From Whitmania pigra (Eukaryota; Annelida; Clitellata; Hirudinida; Haemopidae): a DNA stretch of 64,000 nt. The stretch lies in the NCBI GenBank assembly GCA_021613335.1, contig JAJTWR010000044.1:2810001-2874000 (forward strand). The letters run 5' to 3'. How positions within the stretch are numbered: position 1 is the first letter of the stretch; the number at the start of each line of letters is the position of its first letter. Under the pieces are notes generated by a model that was not told where the DNA came from, made no database searches, and saw only the letters and a list, made by a program, of their open reading frames with translations. Both the position numbers and the translations under genes were made by a program. This document shows positions 1 through 13,704 of this stretch, in pieces.

Positions 1-132
1 ATAATTGTCAAATAACAGCGTAATTCTTACTGAAAACAGGGTGTCATCCATCTATGTTTCTCAAATCTCTTTTGACGTTCCACCCAACTTGATATAATTT
101 GAATTTGTTCCATTTGTTTAGAAAATTTGTTA

Positions 133-535
<403 letters not shown>

Positions 536-540
536 CAATC

Positions 541-1540
541 AAGACTAACAATATAATTAAACTAATAAATACTATAATGATGTTAATATTTTAAACTGAC
601 AACAATAATTGGTTAACAGTAATTAGTTTTACTAATAACGATAATGTAAAAATTTATGAATTTATGTAGTTTCTCGGTTTTAAAAGGATGTGATGACAAT
701 GACATTTTGTAATAAATACTTTAATTATATCAATGAAATAATATATTAAACACTTTAATTATAACACTAAATCTAAATGATAAGCATTTTAATTATAAAA
801 AATCAATTAATAGACATTTATATTGTCCCTTATTACGAATTCTCAACGAGAAAAACGTTTTTCATTCGACATTTGCCGCTTCAAGAATCAACTGAGACAG
901 ACAGACGGAGCAAACAATAAAATGTAGCGTTATGAATGACGAATGCTTTGAGGAATAATGTAGAATAAATAAAATAAAATAAATAATTAATTAATTAATT
1001 AATTAATTAATTTGCTAAGGCCAATGGTAGAACTTGCGATATACGGTATGAACTTGATGCTGAACAACTGCAACCCATGACTGGTGGAATATTTTTCTTG
1101 ACTTAAGGCGATGGGATTGTAATTAATCAAAATAAATCTTAAATAAAGTTAAATACGATACAATTAATATAAATAATATGTATTATATTATGACATAATT
1201 AATTAATTATATTATAACGTAATTATTTAACTATATTATAACATAATTAAGGTAATATAATATATTCAAAAGTTTAAGTGCAATCACAAAATCCTGTTCA
1301 TCTTGGAAACCGACACCAAATAATATTTGCACATTATCTTTTTTATTTAATTATTTAGTTATCTAATTATATATTCATTTATTTCTTCTTACGGAGGTGG
1401 TGTGATCCAGAAGTTGTTGAAACAACTTGATGAAGAAATGAAGCGGAATAATCACCTGCCATTTGCTGAAGCACAACTGGAGATGGTCGAATTAGTTGAA
1501 CTTGTTGAAATTCTGGCATTTGTTGAATTTTTAAGAATTT
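541..1540. other. AT-rich non-coding stretch
   Basis: I see no gene. It holds a short (ATTA)n tract at about 984-1010 and AT-rich runs such as ATTATATTATAAC near 1180-1250. Confidence 0.6.
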
Positions 1541-1740
1541 CTATAATTTATTGAATTTGATGAATTTGATGAATTTGTAGAATTTGATGAATTTGTAGAA
1601 TTTGTAGAATTTGTTGAATTGTAGAATTTGTTGAATTTGTAGAATTTGTTGAATTTGTAGAATTTGTTGAATTTGTAGAATTTGTTGAATTTGTAGAATT
1701 TGTTGAATTTGTTGAATTTGTTGAATTTGTTGAGTTCGTT
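1541..1740. repeat. 9-bp tandem repeat (GAATTTGTT / GAATTTGTA)
   Basis: About twenty copies of a 9-bp unit alternating between GAATTTGTT and GAATTTGTA, with occasional GATGAATTT variants at the left. Because 9 is a multiple of 3 it reads as an Asn-Ser-Thr repeat on the minus strand; I regard that as incidental. Confidence 0.95.
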
Positions 1741-2357
1741 CTTCGCATTGTTTTTGTTGACGTTTTTATTCAGACATCCCTACGACATGCCACTTTCAAC
1801 AAACATGAATGCAAATATAATCTTAAAATATTTATTATTATTACATTAATTAAAATGTTTAATTATTATTAAATTAGTGCATTTTAATTTATTTATAACT
1901 TGATTAATCTTAACTTCTTACAACTTCAGTTGATTTTTAACTGGGACTCTCGTAGAAGCGATTTAAAATGAAATATATTTTATCATTTTAAATAATTCAC
2001 ATACACCTATTTAATCGTCATAATTTAATTTAATTAACATAAATACAAAGAGTATTCTCAATTTCAGTGGAAAAGGTTGACCACTTCACGAACATCTGAA
2101 GAACAGACAAGCAACGGAAATAATAAAATTAATAAAAATAATAAATAATAACAATAAAATAATGGGAATAATAAAAATAAAAATAAAATTAATTGGAATA
2201 GAAATAATGCCTCGATGAAGTGATGGCGAATGTAAGATGAAGACAGGAGTTATAAAAGAAAGACGAGTTCTCATTACGTGTGTTGATCCACACAAATGCT
2301 GTAATGCTATAATGCAGACTCCATCACCAGGGATTCATCCAACTACGTCACTTCCTG
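1741..2357. other. AT-rich non-coding stretch
   Basis: No gene, repeat array or element end recognised. A 69-residue minus-strand open frame at 2086-2295 has no recognisable motif. Confidence 0.5.
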
Positions 2358-3140
<783 letters not shown>

Positions 3141-3595
3141 TAATTAATCCCAACATTAGTCCTTCTCCATTTTCTCCTTCGTGCGAGGTGAGCATGCTTG
3201 AAATATGTTTATTTGACTCAATTTTCAGATAATTAGATAATAATTATGGAATAATTAGAAAATATTCAAGAAATAATTATAAAATAATAGTAAAATAATT
3301 AGAATTCAACGATTTTAAAATGACAGACTTTATAACAATACATGTCCTGCAAACATTTTAATATACGTTGGAGATGATGCCTTTGTTTATGTGTCGCGTT
3401 TGGATCGAAATGTGGAAACTACGATGTTTTTCATGAATAAATTTCAAAATATATTTCCAGAGAATGCTTCAACATTTTTATTTTTGTTCGTCTTTTGTTT
3501 GGTTGAATAAGGCAGAGGTTTTAAAGGCACATTTCACACGTGAACATGCGACGACGGCCATGTTATGGGAACAACAACAACAACAACAACAATAG
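3141..3595. other. AT-rich non-coding stretch
   Basis: Imperfect AATAATTA-type repeats at 3225-3305 and a short (CAA)n at 3570-3590. No gene seen. Confidence 0.5.
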
Positions 3596-4175
3596 TCACT
3601 TCTCAAGTATTCTTACTATGGCATCGTGTCTTGCATGGCGCGGACAGGTGGTTCTGTAGAAGTTCTGAATAATGTAGCCCAGAGACTTCACATCTTCAAA
3701 ACCGGCATAGCAAGTTGTGTTGGCCATTGGGTTTTTTTCTTGCCGATCGCAGATTGTGAAGGACCTCAGCACGAACCTTACGCATTGCAGGAAATTCTGG
3801 GTTGGCACCCTGTCAATACCATCCACCAGCCATTCGCTGGAAGCATTTATAAACGACCTTAGGCCATCTACATCTTATCTAACTACTGTTTGATACAGTT
3901 GCTCCCCAGCAATCACGCGTCGGAGATTTGATGATTCCGCAATCCCTTTGTTCGGCTAAGGTTTCCCGAATCTGCTCAAAACAGTTGTGTTATGTTGAAA
4001 CAATTCCATGAGGAATCCGTTTTCGTTCCGTTTTGCTTGTTGTACGACTTTGGTCATTCTTTGGATCCTGACTTCCGGGATCCAACTTTTCAGCTGGAGA
4101 ACCCCAGACCTCCAAACTTGATAGGGGCATATAAGAACGCATTCACCGTGTCTTTTGGCAGTCGCAACTACTACT
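3596..4175 (-). pseudogene. decayed R2/R4/NeSL-like non-LTR reverse transcriptase, C-terminal part
   Basis: On the minus strand, 4108-4170 reads LPKDTVNAFLYAPIKFGGLG, which resembles the thumb-region motif of R2/R4/NeSL-type reverse transcriptases (LP..T..AFFYA...GGLG). After several stops, 3596-3826 reads on with a degraded zinc-knuckle block: a Cys, then SLGYIIQNFYRT and ARHDAIVRILEK, equivalent to the C..GC..ETLGHIL..C..TH..R..RHD arrangement of this clade, with two of the expected cysteines/histidines lost. Stops and frameshifts between the blocks show that it is dead. The catalytic YxDD region is not visible. Family level is inferred from motif memory and needs a search. Confidence 0.6.
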
Positions 4176-4660
4176 ACTTTTGAAACATTTTATTCAGCCC
4201 TAAAACTCTTTCTCGAAAAACACTCAACTTAAGACCACACCGCGATGTTTATGGTCCACAAACGGGTCAGGGATCGCCCCCTGGACCATGAAATTAAAAA
4301 ATGTTGCTTTTTACAAATTAATAAAATTATACTCTGTTCGCCGACAAATCCGGGACACTTTTGTGACTCCTCCGCATGCTTTGCTTACAGAATTTCCAAA
4401 TCTTGTACCTCTCCAGCAACGTCCTTATTGAGATCCACATGAGGAATCTCCTTGTGACTTGAAATGAATGCATTTTCCAGAAACGTCAGGACTCCAAAGA
4501 GACTGCCCCCTCCAGTTAACGACGAATGTTGTGATGAGCCCTTTCTGTCTCCCTTCACAAGGTTTGAAGAATGGATTGTTCATCCACTTGTGAATATCGG
4601 TTCTAACATACTTGTTGGCCTTGAAACCGTGAACCCCATCCAGTAAAAAGACAACAGCAA
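4176..4660 (-). other. higher-GC segment, possibly older part of the same element
   Basis: The base composition resembles the RT remnant and stays partly open on the minus strand (for example HVDLNKDVAGEVQDLEIL near 4390-4440, ended by a stop). No domain is recognised. It may be an upstream part of the RT element or another dead gene. Confidence 0.25.
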
Positions 4661-4989
4661 CAACAACCACAATAACGAACACAAAAACAGCAGCAACAAT
4701 AACAATAATATTAATAAAATATGCATTAATTAATTTGGTAATTATTGTAACTATAACCTGAAAATAATAACAATTAGTAAAAACATGGAAATCTTCAACT
4801 GCAAGGAGGAACAATTCTTCGTCCCATGAGACTTATGGATCGAAAGATGATTTCATGAATTAAACTTCACAACTCTCGAATGAGTCATCAATTATTTCTT
4901 TTGAAGGCATATTTTTGGCATTAAATTCTAAAAAAAAAAATTTTGAATCATAATTCAAAGTCAGTTGATTTTGGAGTTTAACTTCAATT

Positions 4990-5070
4990 CTTCATAATCA
5001 TAATCATCATCATCATCATCATCATCATCACCATCATCATCATCGTCATCGTCGTCGTTGTCGTCGTCAT
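4990..5070. repeat. short (CAT)n/(CGT)n tract
   Basis: Triplet run of CAT/TCA grading into TCGTCG. Confidence 0.85.
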
Positions 5071-5211
5071 CATTGTTATCATAACCACCAAACTTTTCGT
5101 AAACTATCAATCCTTTGATATCCAAAGAAATAGCTGAGCAAGATATAAAAATTGAAATGCATTTTTGAGGGGTTATTAGTTTAATCGATAATTGATTATA
5201 AATTAATTAAG

Positions 5212-5394
5212 AATTAATGCGCATTATTTCCACGTTGTTATAATGGTGATAATATTAATGTTATAATATTAATGCATTATATTTCTACATTGTTGTAATG
5301 GTGATACGAATTAATGCATTACATTTCTACGTTGTTGTAATGGTGATATGAATTAATGCATTATATTTCTACGTTGTTGTAATGGTGATATGAA
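5212..5394. repeat. 42-bp minisatellite, about four copies
   Basis: A unit of about 42 bp containing TTAATGCATTA, TTTCTACGTTGTTGTAATGG and TGATATG recurs about four times; the first copies are the most diverged (TTCCACGTTGTTATAATGG). Confidence 0.85.
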
Positions 5395-5748
5395 TGAGTG
5401 GACTTAAGGAAATCTTGCAAGCAGTCAAGTCACGAAGCAGGATGGCAGAGCAATTGATCACAACTTGTTATTGCTAAACAAGATGGATTCCGACAGCTTT
5501 CTATGCTAATGAATTCTCTGTTGCAATGAAATTTGCATTTTCATTGTTTAATTCAATATGTAATGAGATGTTTCTGCACTTAATGGCGACTAGTGCGGTA
5601 AAGATGGGGATGATGACGACGATGATGACGATGATAATGATGCTGATGTGATGATGATAATGATGCAAGACCAATTGTGATTACCTATGAAAACGATCGC
5701 ATCCATCGTTTATAACGAAAATCTTAAAATAAGCGAAAAGCATCGGAA

Positions 5749-5840
5749 TTAACTGAAATAAATAAAACAACTGAATTAACTGAAATAAATAAAACAACTG
5801 AATTAACTGAAATAAATAAACAACTGAATTAACTGAAATA
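5749..5840. repeat. 27-bp minisatellite, about four copies
   Basis: The unit GAATTAACTGAAATAAATAA plus AACAACT recurs with small length changes. Confidence 0.85.
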
Positions 5841-6239
5841 AAAACTTCGTTGAAAAAAACATGTTCATGACCGACAGATCTTCATTTCAGATGTAATTGA
5901 CTTAATTGAACTCAATGAGGCAACGGAGGTTGAGGACGTAATTGTCTTTCTGTTTACAAGTTTAATTTCAGTTTAAAACGTGTGAATTTGAAACATTTGA
6001 ATTCAGTTGAATAACGTTGAGACTCGTCATCGAAATGCAAGGAAAAATACGAACTCTGCAGGTTTCGTTTCATTTGCTGCTGCAAATAATTTCACTTCTA
6101 ATATCAATACAATTTATAAAAGTAAGCCTTATTTGAATCTAATAACCAATTTAAATCGATAATTGAAGTGAACATTTAAAAGAACAAGCAGAACTCAAAA
6201 GTTAGCATTTTCAACGGAGGTCCACAACATGTTTAATAA
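5841..6239. other. non-coding spacer
   Basis: AT-rich; no gene or element recognised. Confidence 0.4.
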
Positions 6240-6643
6240 TTGTTATTTGTTACTTGTTACTTGTTACTTGTTATTTGTTACTTGTTACTTGTTATTTGTT
6301 ATTTGTTATTTGTCATTTGTTATTTGTTATTTGTTACTTGTTACTTGTTACTTGTTATTTGTTATTTGTTATTTGTTACTTGTTATTTGTCATTTGTCAT
6401 TTGTTACTTGTTATTTGTTATTTGTTATTTGTTACTTGTTATTTGTTACTTGTTACTTGTTATTTGTTACTTTTTACTTGTTACTTGTTATTTGTTACTT
6501 GTTACTTGTTATTTGTTACTTGTTATTTGTTATTTGTTATTTGTTACTTGTTATTTGTTATTTGTTACTTGTTACTTGTTATTTGTTATTTGTTATTTGT
6601 TATTTGTTATTTGTTATTTGTTACTTGTTATTTGTTACTTGTT
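6240..6643. repeat. 7-bp tandem repeat TTATTTG / TTACTTG
   Basis: About 57 copies of a heptamer TTAYTTG with rare TCATTTG variants. Since 7 is not a multiple of 3 and no phase contains a stop, all three forward frames stay open and encode the same Leu/Val/Cys/Tyr heptapeptide repeat. This explains three overlapping long open frames here; none is a gene. Confidence 0.96.
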
Positions 6644-7716
6644 GGACTGAAAGACTTCATTCATGTTCCTTGACATTGTTCTCGGTTTTTAAACATTTCC
6701 AAATATTTGAGACGTTCACGACTTGAATTCAATGAAACTAATTAACTGTCGTTTGATGGCTTGAACTTGTCAAGAATTTTAATCAGCGTTCGTGTTTCAT
6801 GACGACGATGGCTGTGGTGATGATGATGATGATGATGACAATGGCGGTGGTGATGATGATGACAGCAAGATAGATGTTGCTAAATAACGATATGCTTCAA
6901 ATAAGGCAATTTCGAATTTTTGGTAATTTTAATTTTTTTTAATGGAGAATCGCATTATTCAATCATTTATTTATTTATTTATTTCTTTATTTCAAGTCTA
7001 ACAATTTCAAACAAATGTTACAAAATGTTTCGTGTCTACTTGGAATGTCAGAATGTACACAATAAACAAATTAAATTATTCAAATTAATGAATAAGTAAA
7101 ATGTTTGTTTAAAAATATTTGTTTAAAAATATTTAAAAAACACAAACTCGGCATCGTCGCCATTAATTAAAATGTAGATGTTTCGTTGTCGTCGTGGTCA
7201 TTGTCATCATCGTCATCGTCGTCATCGTCATCATAATCATTATCATCACCGCCGCCTCATCAACCATTGATCACCCGCAATTCACATTCTTAACATAAAA
7301 ATCTTTCTTTTAAATTTAAGAATAAATGAATAAAAGTCTTTGAATTATTAAAATATTTAAATAATTAAAAATTATTCATTAAATTAATCGTTAGTGGATG
7401 AAAAATGATGACAGATGTTCTCAAGATGATCATCAAATTCATTAAATTATTTCATCTTTAAATAATAAATTAATGCAGAATAAGCTGAGAAATAGTTATG
7501 AATTTTACTTGCAATTGTTGTTTATGAGAAAATATGAAAATATTTATTATTTTGACATTGCAAAGAAATTCATATTAAACGTCATTATTTTCATATTAAA
7601 CGGAAATCGTTATTCTCAATCACGCATCACTTTTTTAATTTTTGAGATATATTCAATGAAATCGCTATTTAATTTAAAAAATATTTTAATAATCATCGCT
7701 ATCGTCATCGACATCA
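6644..7716. other. non-coding spacer with small simple repeats
   Basis: Short (GAT)n at 6800-6865, (ATTT)n at about 6965-6990 and a CAT/CGT run at 7195-7255. No gene seen. Confidence 0.5.
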
Positions 7717-7965
<249 letters not shown>

Positions 7966-8024
7966 TATGCATAACAAAAATTAGTAAATGTTTTGATTCT
8001 TCACATCTTCATTCTCATAAACGT

Positions 8025-8199
8025 CATCTGAGGACATTCAAAAAAGAATGCATCTGAGGACATTCAAAAATGAATGCATCTGAGGACATTCAAAAATGAA
8101 TGCATCTGAAGACATTCAAAAATGAATGCATCTGAAGACATTCACAAAATGAATGCATCAGAAGACATTCACAAAATGAATGCATCAGAAGACATTCAA
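8025..8199. repeat. 26-27-bp minisatellite, nearly seven copies
   Basis: The unit GCATCTGAGGACATTCAAAA plus ATGAAT is repeated without unique spacers. Variation is ordered along the array: GAGGAC in the left copies, GAAGAC in the right ones, and CAAAAAT changing to CACAAAAT, as expected of progressive amplification. Confidence 0.95.
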
Positions 8200-9360
8200 A
8201 CGACCTCAAACTGCTCTCAAATCACAAATGAATCTTATTTTCGGGATAAATTGACATTTCTGGATCTTGGCGTTTCATTGGATTTCACGTGAATGTATTT
8301 TTTAAATTTATTTCATAATTTATTTATTTATTTATAAATTATTCTAAATAATACTTAATGAAATCACTAAGAAACCAAGAAATAGGTGCTCTTTTAAAGT
8401 TGTTGGATATTCTCAGATATTTTTATTTTGAAAAATTAAAACATATTAATTTTAATTAAAATAAATTCTTTAAAATACTTTTATTTTATGACAAGAGTTC
8501 ATTGAATGACTTTATGGAATTCGCCGTTTCTGATTTTATTAATATTAATTTAAAATTGAAATTGCTATTTAAATGCAATAGATTGTTATAACAAAATACC
8601 ATTAATAAATAAAATAGTTTAATGAATAAATAAATAAATAAATAACATAAAACAGTTTGAAACCATCACCATCAACTTGTTTTATTTTAAAATATTCTTT
8701 TTTACATCCAACTGTCTGACTGGTAACACTTTTTTTATATTTGGATTTTTATTACGATTGCTTTTTATAAATCGATTTGCTACATTGTATAACGAACTTT
8801 TCAATATTGTTCTGTAATGATTTTATTAATCTTAAACAAAACTTTTCAATATTAATTTATACTAATTTTAATAATCTGAACGAGTTCTCACAACTTAAAT
8901 TTTTGAATGGCATAAAAGTAATTCTTGAATTCCAAAAGCTTAAAAGTTGAAACGTGTTTCTGATTGCAATTGAATTTCAATTGATTCCTCGATTCACCCT
9001 TCTCAAGTCTCATTACAAAACGTTTTCCGAAACTTCTTCTTTGAATTTAAATCACCAAACTTTATTTTTATTTCTGTGAAATCTTTTTTCAATTAATTAT
9101 TAACAGATCAATCAAACCGTTTATTTGCTGACTTGTTTATTTCTCAATTTACTAATATTATTATTTGATAATTTGCACCAATTGCATGTAATGCACGGAA
9201 ATAAATTTATTTACAAAACAAATCCAAGAATTATTTATTATTATTTCCTGACGAAGATTCAGCTAAAAGAAAGTTGTGTTGATGACGAAATATTTCCACG
9301 AGATGCAAATCTTTATAAACTATCGAAGGAGTTTGTTTCCGGTGAAAGAAAAAGGGGAGG
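8200..9360. other. AT-rich non-coding stretch
   Basis: Nothing recognised apart from short (ATTT)n and (AAAT)n runs near 8310-8340 and 8620-8645. Confidence 0.5.
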
Positions 9361-9371
9361 TAGGAATTATA

Positions 9372-9436
9372 TTTATCACGTGAGGTATGAATTGTATCAT
9401 CACATGAATTATGAGTTGTATCATCACATGAATTAT
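9372..9436. repeat. 24-bp minisatellite, left part split by a LINE
   Basis: Units of the type GTATCATCACATGAATTATG. The same array resumes at 11145 on the other side of the LINE; the 24 bases at 9413-9436 are repeated exactly at 11145-11168. Confidence 0.9.
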
Positions 9437-11144
9437 TCTGCGGGCGATAAGTGCGGTTGTCATCATCTATCTCATCCCTTCCAGCCAGGCAGTTCACCGG
9501 CACGCCTCTTTCAACTCTCCCTCCTGTCTCGCCTATAGAAGTCTTGAAAGCCATTCGAGCTCTGCCCAACAAAACATCCCCGCTAGATCCTTTTCCAACC
9601 TCTCTCCTAAAAAAGTATTCTCCCATTCTAGCTCCAACCCTCTCCAAACTCGCTAACATTTCCTTCAGCTCCGGCGTCTTCCCTTCCATCTTTAAGCGCG
9701 CGCAGGTACTCCCCTTGTTAAAAAAGCCAGGCCTCGACCCTAGCTCCCCGTCTAATTACAGACCAATCTCCAACCTTTCTACTATATCAAAACTAGTAGA
9801 AAGGCTCACCCTTTCTAGAATCAGTCCCCATATTACTAAGTCCTCTAACTTCTCTCTATTCCAATCCGCCTACAGACCTGGTTTCTCCACAGAGACCGCT
9901 CTTTCCCATATTTTCAACAATATATCTCACATTTGTGGAAATCGTAACTGCGCCGTTATGGTCGGTCTAGACCTATCGGCAGCCTTCGACACCATCAACC
10001 ATAGCCTACTGTTAGACAGACTCCGCTCCGACTTCGGCATCGAAGGCCTCGCACTTTCTTGGCTTCATTCTTACCTCTCCAATAGATCCCAATACGTCAA
10101 GCTGGGCTGCCATACTTCCTCTTCTGTTGATCTCCTTGCTGGAGTCCCCAGGCTCCGTCCTGGGACCCCTACTTTTCACAACCTACACTTCACCCCTGTC
10201 TGACATCGTCAAAAATTTTGACGTGTCCTTCCACCAATACGCGGATGACACGAGTCTCTACTCTGTCCTCTCCAGCGACAACGTCTCTGCTCAATTAGAC
10301 AATCTGCGAAGGTGCACAGACGCCATTAACGACTGGCACCTCGTAAACTTCCTTCAACTCAACCCTCAAAAGTCCGAAATAATGTTCATCGGCACTCCTC
10401 TTCAACTGAGAAACCTATCCCCTCCATCTTCAATTACTATCGCTGGCACCCTTCTCCCTTCTTCTTCTACCCTAAAACTTCTCGGCGTTACTTTTGATTC
10501 CCATCTCAGCTTTAAACAGCATGCCTCCTCCATAGCAAAATCTTGCAATCATCTCATCTGGGCTATACGACACATCCGCCACTCCTCTCGTCGACATGAC
10601 TGCTGCTCTCGCCCGCTGCCTGGTCCTCTCCCGCCTTGACTACTGCAACTCCCTCCTGTATGGCGCTCCAGCCTCTCTTACCCTCTCCTTTCAGCGCATT
10701 CAAAACAAGTTAGCCAAACTTGTTCTTCTTAATCCCTATCTCACCAGCTCCGAGGCCCTGACACAACTGCATTGGCTACCCATCCATCTTCGCATCATCT
10801 ACAAAATATCTCTGCTCACTTATAGAACATTAACCACATTCAACCCCCCTTATCTCCATCATCTCATTCGCCACCGTCACATCCCCGATCGCCTCCGCTC
10901 ATCTTCTATAATTCATCTCCATCAACCTGTCCACATATCATCCATCGTCAACCGAGGCTTCTCTCATGCCTCGCCCGCCGTCTGGAATAGCCTGCCCCCC
11001 ATCATCCGGTCTCAGCCCACGCTCGAGCTCTTCAAGCGCCAGCTGAAGACCCATCTCTTCAAAAAGTTCCTTGAAGAATCAAGGCGCCTCTGACGCTACG
11101 CACAAGGCGCCATAGAAATAAACTATTATTATTATTATTATTAT
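9437..11144 (+). mobile_element. 5'-truncated L2/CR1/Jockey-group LINE, copy 1
   Basis: A GC-richer block starting abruptly in the reverse transcriptase domain and ending with AATAAACTATT and a (TTA)n tail. It is flanked by a 24-bp direct repeat (9413-9436 and 11145-11168), which equals one unit of the host minisatellite, so it may be a target duplication or simply the repeat itself. It shares its last 1.19 kb with the copy at 44431-45620, with only about ten differences. The 5' end (endonuclease, ORF1) is missing. Confidence 0.93.
9451..11093 (+). pseudogene. LINE reverse transcriptase ORF2 fragment, frameshifted
   Basis: The RT fingers and palm read through 9451-10145 (PNKTSPLDPFPTSLLKK, SNYRPISNLSTISKLVERL, GLDLSAAFDTINHSLLLDRL). 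The frame is lost at about 10146-10155, where the GVPQGSVLGPLLF motif lacks two bases compared with the 44.4-kb copy. It resumes with FHQYADDTSLYS, the catalytic YADD box, and shifts again near 10580-10590. The C-terminal connection domain runs on (SRLDYCNSLLYG, RIQNKLAKLVL, LHWLPIHLRIIYK, FSHASPAVWNSLPP, FKRQLKTHLF) to a stop at 11093. The order and spelling fit the L2/CR1/Jockey supergroup. It is not functional as it stands, but the breaks are few and recent. Confidence 0.9.
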
Positions 11145-11325
11145 GAGTTGTATCATCACATGAATTATGAATTGTATCATCCCATGAATTATGTATTGTA
11201 TCATCACATGAAGTAGGAATTGTATCATCACAATGAAGTATGAATTGTATCATCACATAAATTATGGATTGTATCATCACATGAAGTAGAAATTGTATCA
11301 TCACATGAAGTAGAAATTGTATTTA
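11145..11325. repeat. 24-bp minisatellite, right part
   Basis: About seven units of the ATTGTATCATCACATGAAGT type, continuing the array interrupted by the LINE. Units close to the LINE are ATGAATTAT variants; distal units are GAAGTAG variants. Confidence 0.9.
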
Positions 11326-13322
11326 TCACATGCCATGTGTTATACTTAATCATCATTACTTCATTAAGTAGGAAATGTATCGAACGCAAGAAGTAGAAGT
11401 TGTAACGACACTTTGAAGACAGTTTTTATATGTCCTCGTCCGTGTTTCCGGAAGTGAACTAAAAGCCACCGGAAGCAGGAGGAATGGCTTCGTGGAGAAA
11501 TGCAACAACTTTTGCATCATTCACTTTTAAACATTCGCTTTTCATTCAAAATCTCAGGCAAGCATGTAAACATAGGGAGATAATTATTGAATTGAAATTG
11601 ATGGCTCAGGTGTCAAAGATGATCTCAGGGGAGGCATCAGTTGTCCTGATGGTTTGTCGTGGATGCAGAACTCATAAAACATGGTTGATGAACTGCAAGA
11701 GATCAGGCAATCTCATGAATTATGCATGCACCATTCACCACACAGCACGCTTGATGTCGCTATAAACAACAATTCATCCGCCATCGACTAAGCTCCACAT
11801 TTTGCACCTCAATTGAATTGTGGCTGTAGACTAATACCTCAGCCGTCTTTTATTTCAGATCCTCTAAATCACCTCTTTTGAGATTTATTTCTCAACATTA
11901 CTTATTTTTTTTTGTAGAAATTCTTAATTCCTGCCATTGATGGTGTTAATTTTGATCAGTTGAGTGTAAAGAAGTGCCAAGAGGTGACAAATTAGTGAAA
12001 GAAAGGTGAGGACTGTGAAGACAAAGTACCTTCTCTCGTGCATTGCAATCGGTCCCAGAAACACTTGGATGCTGAAACAAGCTCCAGGCGCATTTACTTT
12101 TACCTTAAATAACTCGGAATTGATGCTTACTTTTTATGCACATCTTAATAGCACATCTCACTATAAAACGGCGGCAATAATTTTTCTAATTCATCGGCAA
12201 TGAAGAATATTTCTCCAAAAATGTTTTCAAATAACTATTAATAGTTCCTGGATGAACTGAACAACAGTGACGGTTCGATCCGCACATGCAAACCACAGCC
12301 TCTTCACGAAAAATCTTTGTAATTCTGAATTTTCAGGCGATTTTCGACGCAAAAGTTAAATCGATTTCATTTAAAAAATGATGATGAAAGGTGGATAAGT
12401 TACAAGTTCTGCTTTTAAATACGTTTGCCTTCATTAAGTTTAAATCAAGAAAAGATTTGAACATGTAATTATTTTTAAAAATATTTTACGCAAACACGTG
12501 TTAAGAATTTAATTCTGTTTATTTAAATATCCGATTTAATTGGCCATTTGCCAAACACAAGGTTATTTAATATTCAAGTAACACACGTGTTATTACATTC
12601 AGTTATAGTTGAATTAAAATTATCACTTGCAGACTAAGTTGATATTTACAATTATATCGTTCCATCAGTAACGGATATTGAAATCGAACAACAACAACAA
12701 CAACAACAACGATTTGAATCTCCAAAGAGCATGAAGCGAAGATCGACAAGTGAAATGTAATTTGCATTTATTTGCATAATTGAAACGTTTCTTATAGATA
12801 TTATTTATATTTAAATAACTTAAATATTTTTGCGAAACATTTAATAACATCACTAAAAATCAAACACATTAATTTAATTCACGAACTGACAGGGTTCGAC
12901 CGTATTCTAGCTTAGAAATTTGCTCCCCTGGGCACATCAGCCATGGGCCCTAAACATCTTTATTTTGCACGAACAAAGTTAATAAAACAAATCACAATAA
13001 GGTCATAATTGGTTTATGTTGATACCATCTCAAGACATTATCTTTAATATCAGCAATTGACTTGGCATGGCAGTAATAATAAGCTTTTAAGTTTAGTGGA
13101 AGCCATGTAATTCAAGTAATTTTCAAACACACATTCTCGATTAAATTCAACAATTTTTTAACTTTTAAAAGTCACTAGAACCCGAGGATGATTCATTAAT
13201 TTTCTTCATTCATTCTTCATATCTTCATTCATTCTTCACATCTTTATTCAGACATCTTCAGAAGGAGTTTCATGCCGAAGTCTCATTCCCGAAGTAATGA
13301 CGCTCCAAATTTAAACGATCAG
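11326..13322. other. non-coding stretch, no gene recognised
   Basis: Contains open frames of 93 residues (11484-11765) and 65 residues (12006-12203) without any recognisable domain, and short (CAA)n at 12690-12710. I see no splice-supported exon. Confidence 0.4.
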
Positions 13323-13698
13323 CAACAAGTGTGACTAAAAGTTAAAGCAATACAAATGCTAAGTAAGTGCAAAAAATTATTAAATGATTAAGATTGTGAA
13401 AATGTAATTCTGCAAATTTGTGAATAAATCAATTACTGCTTGTAATAACAATTAAGTGCCATAAATTATGGGATGTTAAATAAATAAATATTATCATAAA
13501 TCATAAATGATGGGAGGGTGGGCAAAATAAATTTACGTATTTTGAATTTATAAAGTTAATATTAAGTTACACATGAAAATATTAATAGTTTATAAGTAGA
13601 TGTTCTCGTTGCGTAGCTGTTGTATTATGTTGTATTTGGAGGCAGGAATTGAAATGCCTTAGCATTTGTATTGCTTTAACTTTTAGTCACACTTGTTG
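13323..13698. mobile_element. foldback/MITE-like element with perfect 40-bp inverted arms
   Basis: 13323-13362 and 13659-13698 are exact reverse complements over 40 bases (left arm starts CAACAAGTGTGACTAAAAG). The 296-bp core is AT-rich and non-coding. I find no clear target-site duplication, so the superfamily is open and the true ends could differ. Two identical arms mean recent origin or gene conversion. Confidence 0.75.
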
Positions 13699-13704
13699 AT
13701 GTGG

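Noticed and set aside
3626..3862. 78-residue plus-strand protein
   Set aside because: The minus strand of the same interval carries recognisable retrotransposon motifs, so the plus frame is its shadow.
8025..8199. CRISPR-like array
   Set aside because: Units are contiguous with no unique spacers and show graded variants; it is a minisatellite in a eukaryotic genome. The same holds for 5212-5394 and 11145-11325.
9231..9689. 152-residue minus-strand protein overlapping the LINE
   Set aside because: Antisense to the LINE reverse transcriptase and running into the minisatellite; no domain.
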